Shown: positions 42,807-51,819 of the stretch, in pieces
Layout: each line of letters starts with the position of its first letter
How positions within the stretch are numbered: position 1 is the stretch's first letter
Assembly: GCF_008369935.1 (NCBI RefSeq)
Contig: NZ_VTUZ01000054.1
Span: forward strand, 1 to 54,220
Reading direction: 5' to 3'
Source of the DNA: Paraburkholderia panacisoli
Lineage (GTDB): Bacteria; Pseudomonadota; Gammaproteobacteria; Burkholderiales; Burkholderiaceae
Length of the DNA stretch: 54,220 nucleotides
Program-made: the position numbers and the translations under genes
Notes under the pieces: model-generated
Told to the model about the DNA's origin: nothing
The model's database searches: none
What the model saw: the letters and a program-made list of their open reading frames with translations, nothing else

Positions 42807-43709
42807 CTAGTTCAGAGGACGCGCATCGGAGCCCAAGGTATCTACGAGAAAGTCGAGGAACGCGCGTGTTTTGGCGTTGGCCATGCGGCCCGCGGAGAAT
42901 ACGGCCCAAAGCTCAACGGGGGGCAGACACCAGTCGTTCAGCACTGAGCAGACCTCACCGCTCTTCAGTTCGGGAGAAAACATCCATTCGGATACGACGG
43001 CCAGGCCGAGATTGGCGAGAACCGCCGCGCGCAGGCCTTCAGCTGCCGTGACGGCCACGCGCCCCGATACCACGACGACCAATTCCGAGCTGCCGCGCCG
43101 AAACGTCCACGTGGTGCCGCCACCGCGCTGACTATAGACAATTGCCTGATGCGAAGGGAGGTCCGCTGGGGAAGCGGGAATACCCGCGTGTTCGAAGTAT
43201 GCCCGCGTCCCGACAACCAGACGCGGGGCCTCGCCGATCTTGCGTGCCGTCATGCTCGAGTCCTCGAGTTGACCGATGCGCAACGCGATGTCGATGCCTT
43301 CTTCGCGCAGATCGACGTTGCGATCGTCGAGCACCAGGTCGATGTTGAGCTCAGGATGGGCTTCGAGGAACCATCCGATGGCCGGCACGATGTGCAGCCT
43401 GGCAAACGTAACAGGGGCGCATACGCGCAGGCGTCCCGTGAGGTTGCTTCCGGCTCCGCGGGCGGCGAGTTCCGCTTCCTCTGCTTCTTCGATCGCGCGC
43501 TTTGCGCGACCATAGAACGCCTGGCCTGCCTCAGTCGGCGTCAACCCTCGGGTGGAGCGCAGCAATAGGCGCACCGAGAGCCGTTCTTCGAGTAGTGCGA
43601 TGGTCTTCGAAACGGCGGGCTGCCCTACATTCAGTATGCGCGCGGCACCTGAAAAGCTACCGGACTCCACCACGCAGACAAACGTTTCCATCGCTGTTAG
43701 CCGATCCAC
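42807..43709 (-). CDS. LysR-family regulator
   Basis: This 300-residue LTTR of the CrgA-like class begins VDRLTAMETFVCVVESGSFSGAARILNVGQPAVSKTIALLEERLSVRLLLRSTRGLTPTEAG (HTH), then LTGRLRVCAPVTFARLHIVPAIGWFLEAHPELNIDLVLDDRNVDLREEGIDIALRIGQLEDSSM and a C-terminal lobe ending LDFLVDTLGSDARPLN. The start is GTG 43709, supported by GAGGAGAA seven bases upstream; the frame is open upstream without similarity. The divergent gene next to it is a decayed CMD-family gene, so its former target may be lost. Confidence 0.88.
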   Translation of the reverse strand: MDRLTAMETFVCVVESGSFSGAARILNVGQPAVSKTIALLEERLSVRLLLRSTRGLTPTEAGQAFYGRAKRAIEEAEEAELAARGAGSNLTGRLRVCAPVTFARLHIVPAIGWFLEAHPELNIDLVLDDRNVDLREEGIDIALRIGQLEDSSMTARKIGEAPRLVVGTRAYFEHAGIPASPADLPSHQAIVYSQRGGGTTWTFRRGSSELVVVVSGRVAVTAAEGLRAAVLANLGLAVVSEWMFSPELKSGEVCSVLNDWCLPPVELWAVFSAGRMANAKTRAFLDFLVDTLGSDARPLN

Positions 43710-43909
43710 GGCATTCTCCTCGCTGGGCACATAGTAGGAGCACCCGCGTTCCTGCATCAGACCGGTCGGGCACGACAAGCGCTCCAGGCAGAAGCGCCCC
43801 CGGGTGATACTAACGCGCATTTTATTGATCCGGACGGGGCTGATCAAGATCACGCTGCAGCCTTAAAGTGCCGGCTCCTTACAAAGCCGGGAAAGAAACG
43901 AGTTTCACC

Positions 43910-44437
43910 GTGAGCCGTATCACTGTTGCCGCTATCGAGTCGGCGACCGGCGCAACGGCCGAAGTGTGTGCCGAGGTCAAGAAGCTTGCTGGTGGTGTGC
44001 CGAACCTGTTCGCCGCGCTGGGCGCACTGTTCCCGCAGGAGCTCAAGGCAGTACTGAATACGCAAGGCGTGCTGGGCGCCGGCACCCTGAGCACGCAGGA
44101 ACTGGAGACGATCAGGTTGTTCGTATGCGAGATCACCGGTTGCGACTGCCGCGTGGCCGCGCGCACGGTAATTGACAAGATGACGGGGCTGTCGGCGGAG
44201 TCGCTGCGTCAGATCCGGGCCGCCGGGCCGACGGAGGAGGGCCGCCGCGATGCGTTGGTGCGCTTCGTGCGTTAACTGCAGACGACGAGCGGCACGATCA
44301 GCGCTCAGCAATATGAAATGATCCGTGCGGTGGGCTGCAGCTAGACGCAAATGGTGGAGATCCCCCCGGCGATTGCAGTGACGATGTTCACAAAAACGTT
44401 CTACCGTATCAACGACACGGGGTCGTTGGCACGATCG
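43910..44437 (+). pseudogene. CMD-family (AhpD-like) protein, nonsense mutations
   Basis: Starting at GTG 43910 the frame reads SRITVAAIESATGATAEV, KKLAGGVPNLFAALGALFPQEL, STQELETIRLFVCEITGCDC and DALVRFVR, then TAA. It continues in the same frame with LQTTSGTISAQQYEMIRAVG, a TAG, and VEIPPAIAVTMFTKTFYRIND. This is a carboxymuconolactone-decarboxylase-like protein of about 176 residues with two in-frame stops. The peroxidatic motif, expected as CDYCVAAH, reads CDCRVAAR, so the second Cys is displaced and the His is lost. Function is gone. Confidence 0.85.
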
Positions 44438-44442
44438 ATCTG

Positions 44443-44694
44443 GTGACGACCCCGCTGCTGATTACCCGGGTGGCGGCTCCGTTTGTATCGGCATGGGGGC
44501 GGCGTTCCAGCGTGACTTTCATATTGACGGTCTCGTTCGTTTTCAGCACGCCGGGCATCACGCTGCACAGCGCGAGTGGCATCCCCATTATCTCGACGCT
44601 CGTGGAGCAATTCCTGATCAAGGATATCGTGTTGCTTGGGGCGTGCCTTACGCTGGTTCTGGCTTCGTTGACGCCGCGTCGACGAGTTTCGTGA
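44443..44694 (+). pseudogene. DUF417 (YkgB-like) membrane protein, C-terminal fragment
   Basis: The frame encodes SVTFILTVSFVFSTPGITL, then ASGIPIISTLVEQFLIKDIVLLGACLTLVLASL, with two hydrophobic helices. The TxSFxxSTPG and FLxKDxxLLGA motifs match the C-terminal half of YkgB/DUF417 proteins, which are about 180-200 residues long. The N-terminal half is missing. In related clusters YkgB-type genes often follow AhpD-like genes, as here. Confidence 0.6.
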
Positions 44695-44825
44695 TGTCGC
44701 CGGGCACAGGGTCAACCGTGAAAGCGCGGCGTTGATGGTTGAGCCCACTGCCGTTTTGCCGATGCAAGTATCTTCGGCATCGTCGGCTATGCATTGCGTT
44801 CGCCTTCGAAAATTGCCTTTGCGCG

Positions 44826-45105
44826 CTGAGAACTGGTGAATCTGTGTGATCACGGCGGCTCCTTGGCCAACAGCAGCGGCGACCGGTTTGGTTGAGCCGG
44901 CGCGAGCATCACCGATCACAAATACGCCGTCGACACGGGTTTGCAGCGGAAGCGGCCGGAGCACGCCGTCATCGATATCGGCTCCCGTCAGGACGAATCC
45001 CTTGCGGTCCAGCGAGACCCCGCATGAGCGAAGCCATCCGCTAGTGGGGTTCGCGCCCATAAACAGAAAAAGATTGCGGCACTCGATTGACGTTTCAGTT
45101 GCCCA
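44826..45105 (-). pseudogene. Thioredoxin-reductase-like flavoprotein, C-terminal fragment
   Basis: The minus frame encodes ETSIECRNLFLFMGANPTSG, WLRSCGVSLDRKGFVLTG and VDGVFVIGDARAGSTKPVAAAVGQGAAVITQIHQF. VFxIGDxRxxSxKPVAxAVGxGA is the FAD-binding C-terminal motif of thioredoxin-reductase-like oxidoreductases, often fused to a cyclic-nucleotide domain in this subgroup. The NAD-binding and N-terminal FAD parts are absent; the fragment starts within a few bases of the D-2-hydroxyacid dehydrogenase stop. Confidence 0.75.
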
Positions 45106-45107
45106 GA

Positions 45108-46070
45108 CTACTGCGCTGGGCGTCCGTTTTCGTCCAGCCAGCGAACGATATTCTTGACCGTATCGCCGTAGAACGTCCGGTACAACTCCTTCGACACATA
45201 GCCGATATGCGGCGTGGCGAGCACATTGGGCAGATCGCGCAACGGATGGGGATTTTCAAGGGGCTCGACATCGTAGACGTCCAGCGCCGCGCCGGCGATC
45301 CGATCCGTCCTGAGCGCGTCGAGCAGCGCGGTACCGTCGACTATAGGGCCGCGGGAGGTATTGATCAGGCGGCTCGTCGGTTTCATCGTCGCCAGTTCGG
45401 CGGCGCCAACGAGGTGATGTGTGCGCGCACTGAGGCGCACGTGAATGGAGAGGAAATCGGAGATCGAGAACAATTCGTCTTTCGTAACGTACTGGATGCC
45501 ATGTTCCGCGGCCGCCGCGGGCGTCAGGTTCTGGCTCCAGGCGACCACGTTCATGCCGAATGCCCGGCCGATTGTGCCTACTGCCGATCCGACACGGCCA
45601 AGCCCGAGCAGGCCAAGTGTCTTGCCTGCGAGTTCGTCGCCCACCGAGCGTTGCCACCCGCCGTTGCGCAGCGACTGATTTTCGCGCGGAATATTTCGGG
45701 CAATGGCAAGGATGAGCGCCCATGTGAACTCGATCGTCGGCGTCGAGGAATAGCCCGTGTGGAGCATGGCGATCCCCAGGGCGACGGCAGCGTCCTCGTC
45801 AATGGAGGCGTTGGCGAGGCCGGTGGACGCAATGACCTTGAGATCAGGCAGTTTCTCGAGGATCGCACGAGGCAATGGCGTGCGCTCGCGCATCACGCAT
45901 ACGATGTCGAATGGCTTGAGCCGCTCGATCAGGGCGTCGGGCTCGGCGATGTGGTCATTGAACACATTGATGCTTGCGCGGCCATTCAGCGGTGACCAAT
46001 CCGCAAGAGTCAGCGCGACATTCTGATAGTCATCGAGGATCGCGACCTTGACGAGGGAATTGACGTTCAT
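45108..46070 (-). CDS. D-2-hydroxyacid dehydrogenase family protein
   Basis: This 320-residue NAD-dependent dehydrogenase has an N-terminal substrate domain (VKVAILDDYQNVALTLADWSPL), a Rossmann domain (LAGKTLGLLGLGRVGSAVGTIGRAFGMNVVAWSQ), the catalytic Arg in INTSRGPIVDGTALLDAL, Glu in DVYDVEPLENPHPL and His in VLATPHIGYVS. The Arg-Glu-His triad is complete. Members of this subgroup act on 2-keto acids or as phosphoglycerate-dehydrogenase-like enzymes of unknown substrate. The start is set at 46070 with AGGAGT seven bases upstream. An inverted repeat lies about 130 bases upstream. Confidence 0.88.
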   Translation of the reverse strand: MNVNSLVKVAILDDYQNVALTLADWSPLNGRASINVFNDHIAEPDALIERLKPFDIVCVMRERTPLPRAILEKLPDLKVIASTGLANASIDEDAAVALGIAMLHTGYSSTPTIEFTWALILAIARNIPRENQSLRNGGWQRSVGDELAGKTLGLLGLGRVGSAVGTIGRAFGMNVVAWSQNLTPAAAAEHGIQYVTKDELFSISDFLSIHVRLSARTHHLVGAAELATMKPTSRLINTSRGPIVDGTALLDALRTDRIAGAALDVYDVEPLENPHPLRDLPNVLATPHIGYVSKELYRTFYGDTVKNIVRWLDENGRPAQ

Positions 46071-46200
46071 GCGGCACACTCCTGTTTCATCTATACGAGG
46101 ACACGAGGTCCGAAATAGGGCGGGGCAACCACCAACGAATGCACTTGCGTCGCGGGTCGCCGATTTGATCCCGGCGGGTGGCCCGTGATCTCAATTTGTC

Positions 46201-46218
46201 GTCAATGCCATGATTGAC
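46201..46218. promoter_or_regulatory. Inverted repeat upstream of the D-2-hydroxyacid dehydrogenase
   Basis: GTCAAT-gccatg-ATTGAC is a perfect 6-6-6 inverted repeat in the spacer between the dehydrogenase and GST genes, extended by TTGTC/AAC on the outside. It may bind a dimeric regulator. Confidence 0.4.
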
Positions 46219-46306
46219 AACTGTGCCTAAAATAGCGCGTCCTGATTCTCCCGCCATGGATCACGCATTTGATCGGCGCGCGCGACCGGCATCGGCAGCT
46301 CGCGGC

Positions 46307-46939
46307 TCAGGCCGGTCGGACGAGAGCGGTCACCCGCTTGATCGCACGAGCGACTGCCAGCCGTGCCGCAACCGTCTCGTACCAACGCGCAATGTTGGGC
46401 GTGCCTTCGAAGTCATTGCCGGCGAACTCGCGGCGCCATAGCCAACCGAAAAGGGCAATGTCTGCGATCGTGAAGGCGTCGCCGGCGGCGAACGCCGAGC
46501 GGGAAAGCGTGCCGTCCAGAACCTTGAGAACACGTTCGGCTTCTGTCTGGAATCGCGCGATGGCATAGAAGATCTGCTCGGTCGCCTGCCGTTTAAAGAA
46601 GCCGAGCTGTCCTGGCGCGGGGCCAACACCGCTCAAATGAAAAAACATCTGTTCGATCACGCGCGCGCGGCCGAACGCATCGGCGGGAACGAGCCGTCCT
46701 GTCTTTCTGCGAAATAAACGAGGATCGCCCCCCGACTCGGTGAGCGTGAACAGTTTGTCGCCATCGGGATCGACGATAACAGGCACTTTCCCGTTTGGAT
46801 TCATCGCAAGATAGTCGGCGTGTTTCTGCTCGTCCTTGCGCAAGTTGATGGCATTGAGCACATTGTCGACACCCAGCTCTTCGAGCGCGAACGGGACGCG
46901 CACACTATTGGGCGTTGAAAGAGCATAGACATTGATCAC
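46307..46939 (-). CDS. Glutathione S-transferase-like protein with compensating frameshifts
   Basis: This 210-residue GST has a thioredoxin-like N-domain (VINVYALSTPNSVRVPFALEELG; MNPNGKVPVIVDPDG; FTLTESG) and helical C-domain (GRARVIEQMFFHLSGVGPAPGQLGFFKRQATEQIF; FAAGDAFTIADIALFGWLWRREFAG). The start is GTG 46939 with AGGAAAA upstream. Residues 71-78 read GDPRLFRR, where family members have a helix like AILVYFAE. The DNA gives exactly that in the neighbouring frame, flanked by an extra base in a run of six C (46728-46733) and a missing base near 46708. The ES glutathione-binding residues (68-69) remain, but the next helix is replaced, so activity is doubtful. Confidence 0.8.
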   Translation of the reverse strand: MINVYALSTPNSVRVPFALEELGVDNVLNAINLRKDEQKHADYLAMNPNGKVPVIVDPDGDKLFTLTESGGDPRLFRRKTGRLVPADAFGRARVIEQMFFHLSGVGPAPGQLGFFKRQATEQIFYAIARFQTEAERVLKVLDGTLSRSAFAAGDAFTIADIALFGWLWRREFAGNDFEGTPNIARWYETVAARLAVARAIKRVTALVRPA

Positions 46940-47186
46940 TCTGTTTTCCTGGTTGGGGTTGAACGCTTTGCGCGTCTTGTTCGTCACGGGTCCGGACATG
47001 AGACGTGTCGAGCGATCAGCCTTGCTTGCCACTTTCCGCGCGGCCGGTATCGCCGTACTCTGTGCCTTCTTGGCGAGATGCGGTAGACAGGGCATGGTGA
47101 TATCGTTCATTCCCTTGTGGAATGGCTGTGAGCTTACTCACGCTTCGGTCGTTTCCGTGAAGGTGCAACGTGGCCGCGAGCCTGCG

Positions 47187-47360
47187 CTACTCGTGAACGG
47201 TAAAGGGGACCGCACCGAATTCGGACTCGTCGTCGCCCAGGTACAGCCCGATGCCCGGGAAGTCGAACGGCAGTCGGAAACCCCCACGGAAGCCAAGGAT
47301 GCGGGTGTAGAACTACCAGGATTGCTCGAGCTCCGCGGTGCGGATCGAGCGGTAAATCAT
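47187..47360 (-). pseudogene. VOC/glyoxalase-family protein, degenerate
   Basis: The frame starts MIYRSIRTAELEQSW, has an in-frame stop, then continues FYTRILGFRGGFRLPFDFPG and IGLYLGDDESEFGAVPFTVHE. FYTRILGFR..PPFDFPGxWLYLGD is typical of small single-domain VOC proteins of about 130 residues. The nonsense codon and the short, altered C-terminus show decay. Confidence 0.65.
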
Positions 47361-47649
47361 AGGAGATCGGGGTGCGGAAGGAAGCCGCCGTGCATGGGTG
47401 TTTTCGCGCGGTTCCCTGACGATTGCAGCCTTGTACTGCGCTCATCCCTGGATGATCCGGATGGCCACGATGCAAGCAACCGGGTTCGGGAAGCCCTGCC
47501 CCGCAGCACGGTATTGCCCCGAGGAATGAATCATATGCCGCGCCCGGCACTACTCCGCTGACATTCCCTTGGCTAGCATGTTCTGCATCGACTCACGGCC
47601 GCATTCCAACGGTAGAGGGCTGGGACGGCTGGCACCATCGGGAGGAACG

Positions 47650-48420
47650 ATGAAGATCAAGGCGATGAATATGGATTTTGGCGCGCACGTCGAAGAGGTC
47701 GACCTGACCGCGTTGACGCAAGACGATGTGGACGGGTTGCGTACTGCGCTTCTCGAGTATGGCTTGCTGGTCATCCGGAATCAGAAGCTTTCGCCTGCCA
47801 GGCAGGTCAGGATGTCGGAGGTCTTTGGCACGCTCGAGACGTTTTCGCCAGGCGAAGGGCAGTTGGCCGAATATCCGCAAATTTTTCGCGTGGCAAGCCG
47901 CCCCGCGAGAGGTCATACGAACGTTGGCCGCTACTGGCATTCCGACGGTTCGTTTCGTGCGGAGGCCACGCCTATTTCGATCTGGTATCTGGTCGCGCAA
48001 CCGGTCAATGGCGGCGAGACGCTTTTTGCCGATCTGCGGGAGGCGTACAGGACGTTGCCGGATGAGAGGAAGCCCGCAATCGACGGCCTCATCACACTGC
48101 ATCGAAACGGGATCAAACATCCGCTCGTCGTGCGGCATCCTGCGACACGCGAGCCGTCGCTCTACTTCAACGTCGGCCTTACCAGTGGCGTAGTGGGCTA
48201 CACGCCCGAACAGTTCATGGCATTGCGGACCGATCTGGACGATCATCTCTCCCGCGCAGGTGCCGCTTACGTCCATCACTGGCGCGAAGGCGATGTCGTC
48301 ATTGCCGACAACTTCCGGGTTGCCCACCGCGCTACGCCGATCTCGGTGGATCAGCATCGCATTCTGGATCGAACGACGATACGGGCGGATGGCGTGTACT
48401 GGGGCCACGCTCAGATCTGA
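47650..48420 (+). CDS. TauD/TfdA-family Fe(II)/2-oxoglutarate dioxygenase
   Basis: This 256-residue enzyme has the TauD iron triad: HSD in RYWHSDGSFR and the distal His in NFRVAHRATPIS, with a 2-oxoglutarate-binding Arg in HRILDRTTIR. Other family blocks are ALLEYGLLVIRNQKLSPARQVRMSEVFG, GGETLFADLREAYRTLP and VVRHPATREPSLYFNVG. Members hydroxylate sulfonates, aryloxyacetates and similar acids; the substrate cannot be read from the sequence. GGAGGAACG directly precedes the ATG, which decides the start over a longer open frame. It is isolated among pseudogenes. Confidence 0.88.
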   Translation: MKIKAMNMDFGAHVEEVDLTALTQDDVDGLRTALLEYGLLVIRNQKLSPARQVRMSEVFGTLETFSPGEGQLAEYPQIFRVASRPARGHTNVGRYWHSDGSFRAEATPISIWYLVAQPVNGGETLFADLREAYRTLPDERKPAIDGLITLHRNGIKHPLVVRHPATREPSLYFNVGLTSGVVGYTPEQFMALRTDLDDHLSRAGAAYVHHWREGDVVIADNFRVAHRATPISVDQHRILDRTTIRADGVYWGHAQI

Positions 48421-48599
48421 GAGACCTTGGCCCGTGGGCATGCCGGCCCCCGCGCAAAATCTCCATCTTGCCGACGACGCACCACGCGCTCTGCGCAATG
48501 CGGCGCGCCGTTATCGCCGAGTCAACCATCGTCCGCCGGGAACGAACCCGACTCCACCACGCTGACGTGCACTTCCGTTGTCACCGGTTGATCCAGGAG

Positions 48600-49115
48600 A
48601 TGGTCACTCCCGTCGACTTCGACCGATGATTCAATATCTGAAGAACTCGATGTCTTGCCCGTTCGGGCGCGGATGCCGCACAATGGCGCCGCGGCGGCGT
48701 CCCGTGTTGTAAGCGAATACCACTACCGAATCCTCTGCCACACAATGAAGACGACCGCCAGGCCCGAAACACGCGGACCAGCGAGCCGGCAACCTGGTCA
48801 TACTCCCTGACCGGCGTGGCGGCTCCCAACGCGCCGAACGGATATTCGCTCGACACCGGCACGTTGCCGTTCGGGCCAACCGCGAGATCCTGCGAACTCA
48901 TCGCCAGAGAAGGGCAGAAGCTTGCCCTAGGCCTTTCCGTCGGGTCCGGATGTGCTCGCCGCCACCATCTTCATGTCGCCATTCCTGTCGCCGATTGATC
49001 GCGCCGGGATCGCCTTCATCATCGGGGGAAGTAGCGGGCCACAACAGGCTGTCGCGGGCATAACCGGCTTTCCTCGCAGGCATGGATTGCCGGATGCCAT
49101 TCCGTTCTGCGACAC
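48600..49115 (-). pseudogene. NHL/six-bladed beta-propeller protein, frameshifted fragments
   Basis: Minus-strand pieces in different frames read NGDMKMVAASTSGPDGKA, GKLLPFSGDEFAGS, QDLAVGPNGNVPVSSEYPFG, ATPVREYDQVAGSLVRVFRA and HCVAEDSVVVFAYNTGRRRGAIVRHP. DLAVGPNGNVYVSS..V.EYD..G.LVRVF and CVAxDxVVAF...TG...G are propeller-blade repeats of SMP-30/NHL-like proteins. At least two frameshifts and a likely missing N-terminus make it a pseudogene. Confidence 0.6.
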
Positions 49116-49228
49116 GCGGCGCCTCGGGCCTGGCCTGCATCGTTGCGGTGCGACCTGCTACGAGGGGCGCTACCGGGCAGACGCGTGGCCTCGCATCTTG
49201 CGTAGCGCTCGAGCGAGGTCGTTATTAT

Positions 49229-50431
49229 TTATTGCGCGGGCTTTTCGGCAAACAGAAAATCGGCTGAGTGCGAGCAGCGGGGCCAGCATGCCGGCGACCG
49301 CGATCCAAGTCCAGCCGCCTTGCTTGTACAGCGTGCTCGCGATTGCGGAGCCGGACGGCGCCGCCGACGAAGACACTCGTCATGTAGATCCAGTTCAGAC
49401 GGTTGCGACTCTTCGAATCGAGCTGGTAAATTTCACGCTGGCCCACGACCAGGTTCATCTGCACCGCGAAGTCGAGCAGAAGCCCGGTTCCGACGAGCCC
49501 GAACCTCCGAGGCCTGGAACCAGCATGACCGGCAGGTAGCCGATCGCCGCCAGCGCGAGCGTGAACGCCGTTGCGCGTTGCGTGTGGCCGGCGTCGGCGA
49601 GGCGCCCCGCGATGGGGGCAGACGTCGCGCCCATCGCGCCGACCAGCGAGAACACGGCGACCGCCGTCTGCGACAGGTGGTAGTGGTTCATCAGCGCGAT
49701 CGGCACCGCGGTCCAGAACAGACTGAATGAGCCGAACATCAGTCCCTGGTACAGCGAGCGCTGGCGCAGCACCGGCAGCGTCGCGACGAGGTGCTCGAGC
49801 GAACGGATCAGTTGCAGATAGCTTGCCGAATGGCTGGGGCGCCGACGCGGTAGCGTCAGTGCCAGCAGCACCGTGACGAGCGTCATCACGACTGCGCCGA
49901 AGCCGAATACCGCACGCCACCCGAAGTGCCCGGCGATGAAGCTCGAGATCGGACGCGAGAGCAGAATGCCGAGCACCAGCCCGCTCATGATCGTGCCGAC
50001 CACGCGGCCGCGCGTTTCGGCCACCGCGAAATGCGCGGCGAGCGGAACCAGCAGCTGCACCGCAACCGACGTGAAGCCGATCAATAGCGAGATCCCGAGA
50101 AAGAGCGCTGGCTCGTCCAGCATCGCGGCGGCAGCGAGACTCGCGATCGATAGCACGGCGCTGATGATCATCAGCCGCTTGTTTCGACCAGGTCGCCGAG
50201 CGGCACGAGGAAGAACAGCCCGGCCGCGTAGCCGATCTGCGTGAGCGAGACGATCAAGCTCGCGGTGCCTTCGGACATGTGCAGGTCTGCCGCAATCAGC
50301 GAAATGATAGGTTGCGCGTAATACAGGTTTGCGGCGATCGCGCCGCAACTGAAGGCGAACCGCAGGATCAGGCTGCGCGCCATTGTCGGCGCGGTGCCGG
50401 CGCGGGCCGGGGAAGCGAGGGTCGTGCTCAT
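49229..50431 (-). pseudogene. MFS transporter with at least three frameshifts
   Basis: The start (50431) gives MSTTLASPARAGTAPTMARS and helices 1-2 (ILRFAFSCGAIAANLYYAQPII; ASLIVSLTQIGYAAGLFFLVPLGDLVE). A shift near 50180 leads to the central helices (RLMIISAVLSIASLAAAAML to PIALMNHYHLSQTAVAVFSLVGAMGATSAPIAGRLAD). Another near 49490 leads to GTGLLLDFAVQMNLVVGQREIYQLD, another near 49360 to the last helix (WTWIAVAGMLAPLLALSRF), and a fourth to the natural end FLFAEKPAQ and stop. This was a 12-helix exporter of the YnfM/AraJ-like kind. Confidence 0.85.
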
Positions 50432-50527
50432 GGGGCTCTGTCTCGTATCGGTTGACGAGCAATGTGTGACGAGAGCCTGCCGCCACTTGCGACGACGACA
50501 GGCTACCAATCAAGTGCAGTAGATAGC

Positions 50528-50607
50528 GAAAGTTTCGAGGCATTTGCCGCAGTGCAGAAGACAGGCTGAAAGTTTCGATGCATTTGCCGCAGTGCAGAAG
50601 ACAGGCT
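50528..50607. repeat. 40-bp tandem duplication
   Basis: Two copies (50528-50567 and 50568-50607) of a unit starting GAAAGTTTCGAGGCATTTGC differ at one base (50539 G versus 50579 T). It lies upstream of the decayed MFS gene, outside coding sequence. Confidence 0.9.
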
Positions 50608-50705
50608 CGGGCAATAGATTTCATTCCCTGGCGGAATATCGACGCGTTCGCCGAAGGTCGATTTTTCGTGGGGAGCGCCGTCGTTCGCGTGATCGCGCCA
50701 CACAG

Positions 50706-51195
50706 GCCTGCTTTTTCAAGCGCGAAGACTACGGCGCGCCACAGGTGTCCCAGCAAGACGATGGTGCCGCTCAGCATCAAGGCGGATAGCAGGCTCGAAG
50801 CGACAAGCGTCGTTCCCGCAGACACGTCGCTGACACCGTACCGCAAGCCAAACAGAATGCCGAAAGACCCACAGGGGATTGCCGCCAGCAGAATCGCCTG
50901 TCCGGCACTAGCCTTCGGCACGGCTAGCAGGCTGACGCGCGAGTGCAATTAGCGGGTGCACAACGTTACTCAACAGAATGCCGAAATCCGCCTGCGCGTC
51001 GAGCTTGAACGCCTGCGCCGCGAGCACGAGCACGAGCACAGTCGAGAACAGCGCGAGGCCGACCGTCGTGCTTCCGATGATATTGAGCGACTGGAGATCG
51101 GGCAACGTCCATCCGCAGACCGACGCGAGCACACCTCCAATGGAGGCAAATACGACCGGCTTGAGAAACGGATTGCGCAACGCCTTGACGAGCAA
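50706..51195 (-). pseudogene. AEC-family (auxin-efflux-carrier-like) transporter, C-terminal fragment
   Basis: The minus frame encodes NPFLKPVVFASIGGVLASVC, GWTLPDLQSLNIIGSTTVGLALFSTVLVLVLAAQ and FGILLSNVVHPLIAL, then after a shift near 50945 SLLAVPKASAGQAILLAAIPCG, FGLRYGVSDVSAGTTLVASSLLSALMLSGTIVLLGHL. These are the last five helices of AEC permeases. The N-terminal half is absent and replaced by a LysR fragment upstream. Confidence 0.75.
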
Positions 51196-51252
51196 TCCAT
51201 CGGTTCGCCGCGCCTGGTTCGAGCGGGAGCACGCGCACGAGCTTGCGGCGGT

Positions 51253-51579
51253 TCAAGTCGCGAGCGTGCCAATCGCAATGCCGGGTGCGCAATGCAGCCG
51301 CAACCGGCCTGCCGGCGAAACGCCTGCACTGCGAGCCTCGTCGGTTGCCGGGTCGATCGCTGCGAGAATCGCTTTGGCGCGCTCGTCGAAACGTCCACCG
51401 GGTTCGGTGACAGGGAGATGTCGCGACGTGCGATGCGGCGCGACGGTCCGCAACTGTTGCTCCGGCGACGTGACTGCACGCGAAACCAGGGCGGCCGTCA
51501 CATTGTTCACTTTTGCGACGGCGGTCAAGAAACCGGTTTGGATTATGCGGACGAACATCCGCACGCTGCTGACGATATC
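51253..51579 (-). pseudogene. LysR-family regulator, N-terminal fragment
   Basis: The minus frame encodes DIVSSVRMFVRIIQTGFLTA, VAKVNNVTAALVSRAVTSPEQQL, HRTSRHLPVTEPGGRFDERAKAILAAID and SAGVSPAGRLRLHCAPGIAIG, then a stop. This is the HTH and linker of a CrgA-like LTTR with several unlikely substitutions (SPEQQLRTVAPHRTS for xLEQQLGTRLLHRTS) and no effector domain. It runs into the AEC fragment, so a deletion joined two genes. Confidence 0.7.
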
Positions 51580-51819
51580 TGACGTTCTGTTCCGGCACGG
51601 TGAGAGCAACCTTTGTTTCCGGAGCGCCGGTTCGTACCCGACCTTTCTCACTTTCTCAATGTGCTGCCGCTTTCCGACGCAGTCTGACATCAGGCATGGC
51701 GGGCGCATTAAACATTTTATGCCTGCCTGGAATGGATGTTATGTGCATCGGGAGTCTACTGTGAGCGTGACCCCGCGCGCATTATCTGGATACCACGAAT
51801 CTCCCTTTTGGAAAAGACA
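51580..51819. other. Spacer upstream of the AhpD-like gene
   Basis: This AT-richer 240-base spacer probably contains the promoter of the genes at 51820-53911. No clear boxes or operator were identified. Confidence 0.35.

Noticed and set aside
46212..46235. TTGACA followed by TAAAAT as a promoter
   Set aside because: The spacer between the two boxes is only about eight bases, so it cannot be a sigma70 promoter; TTGACA is part of the inverted repeat instead.
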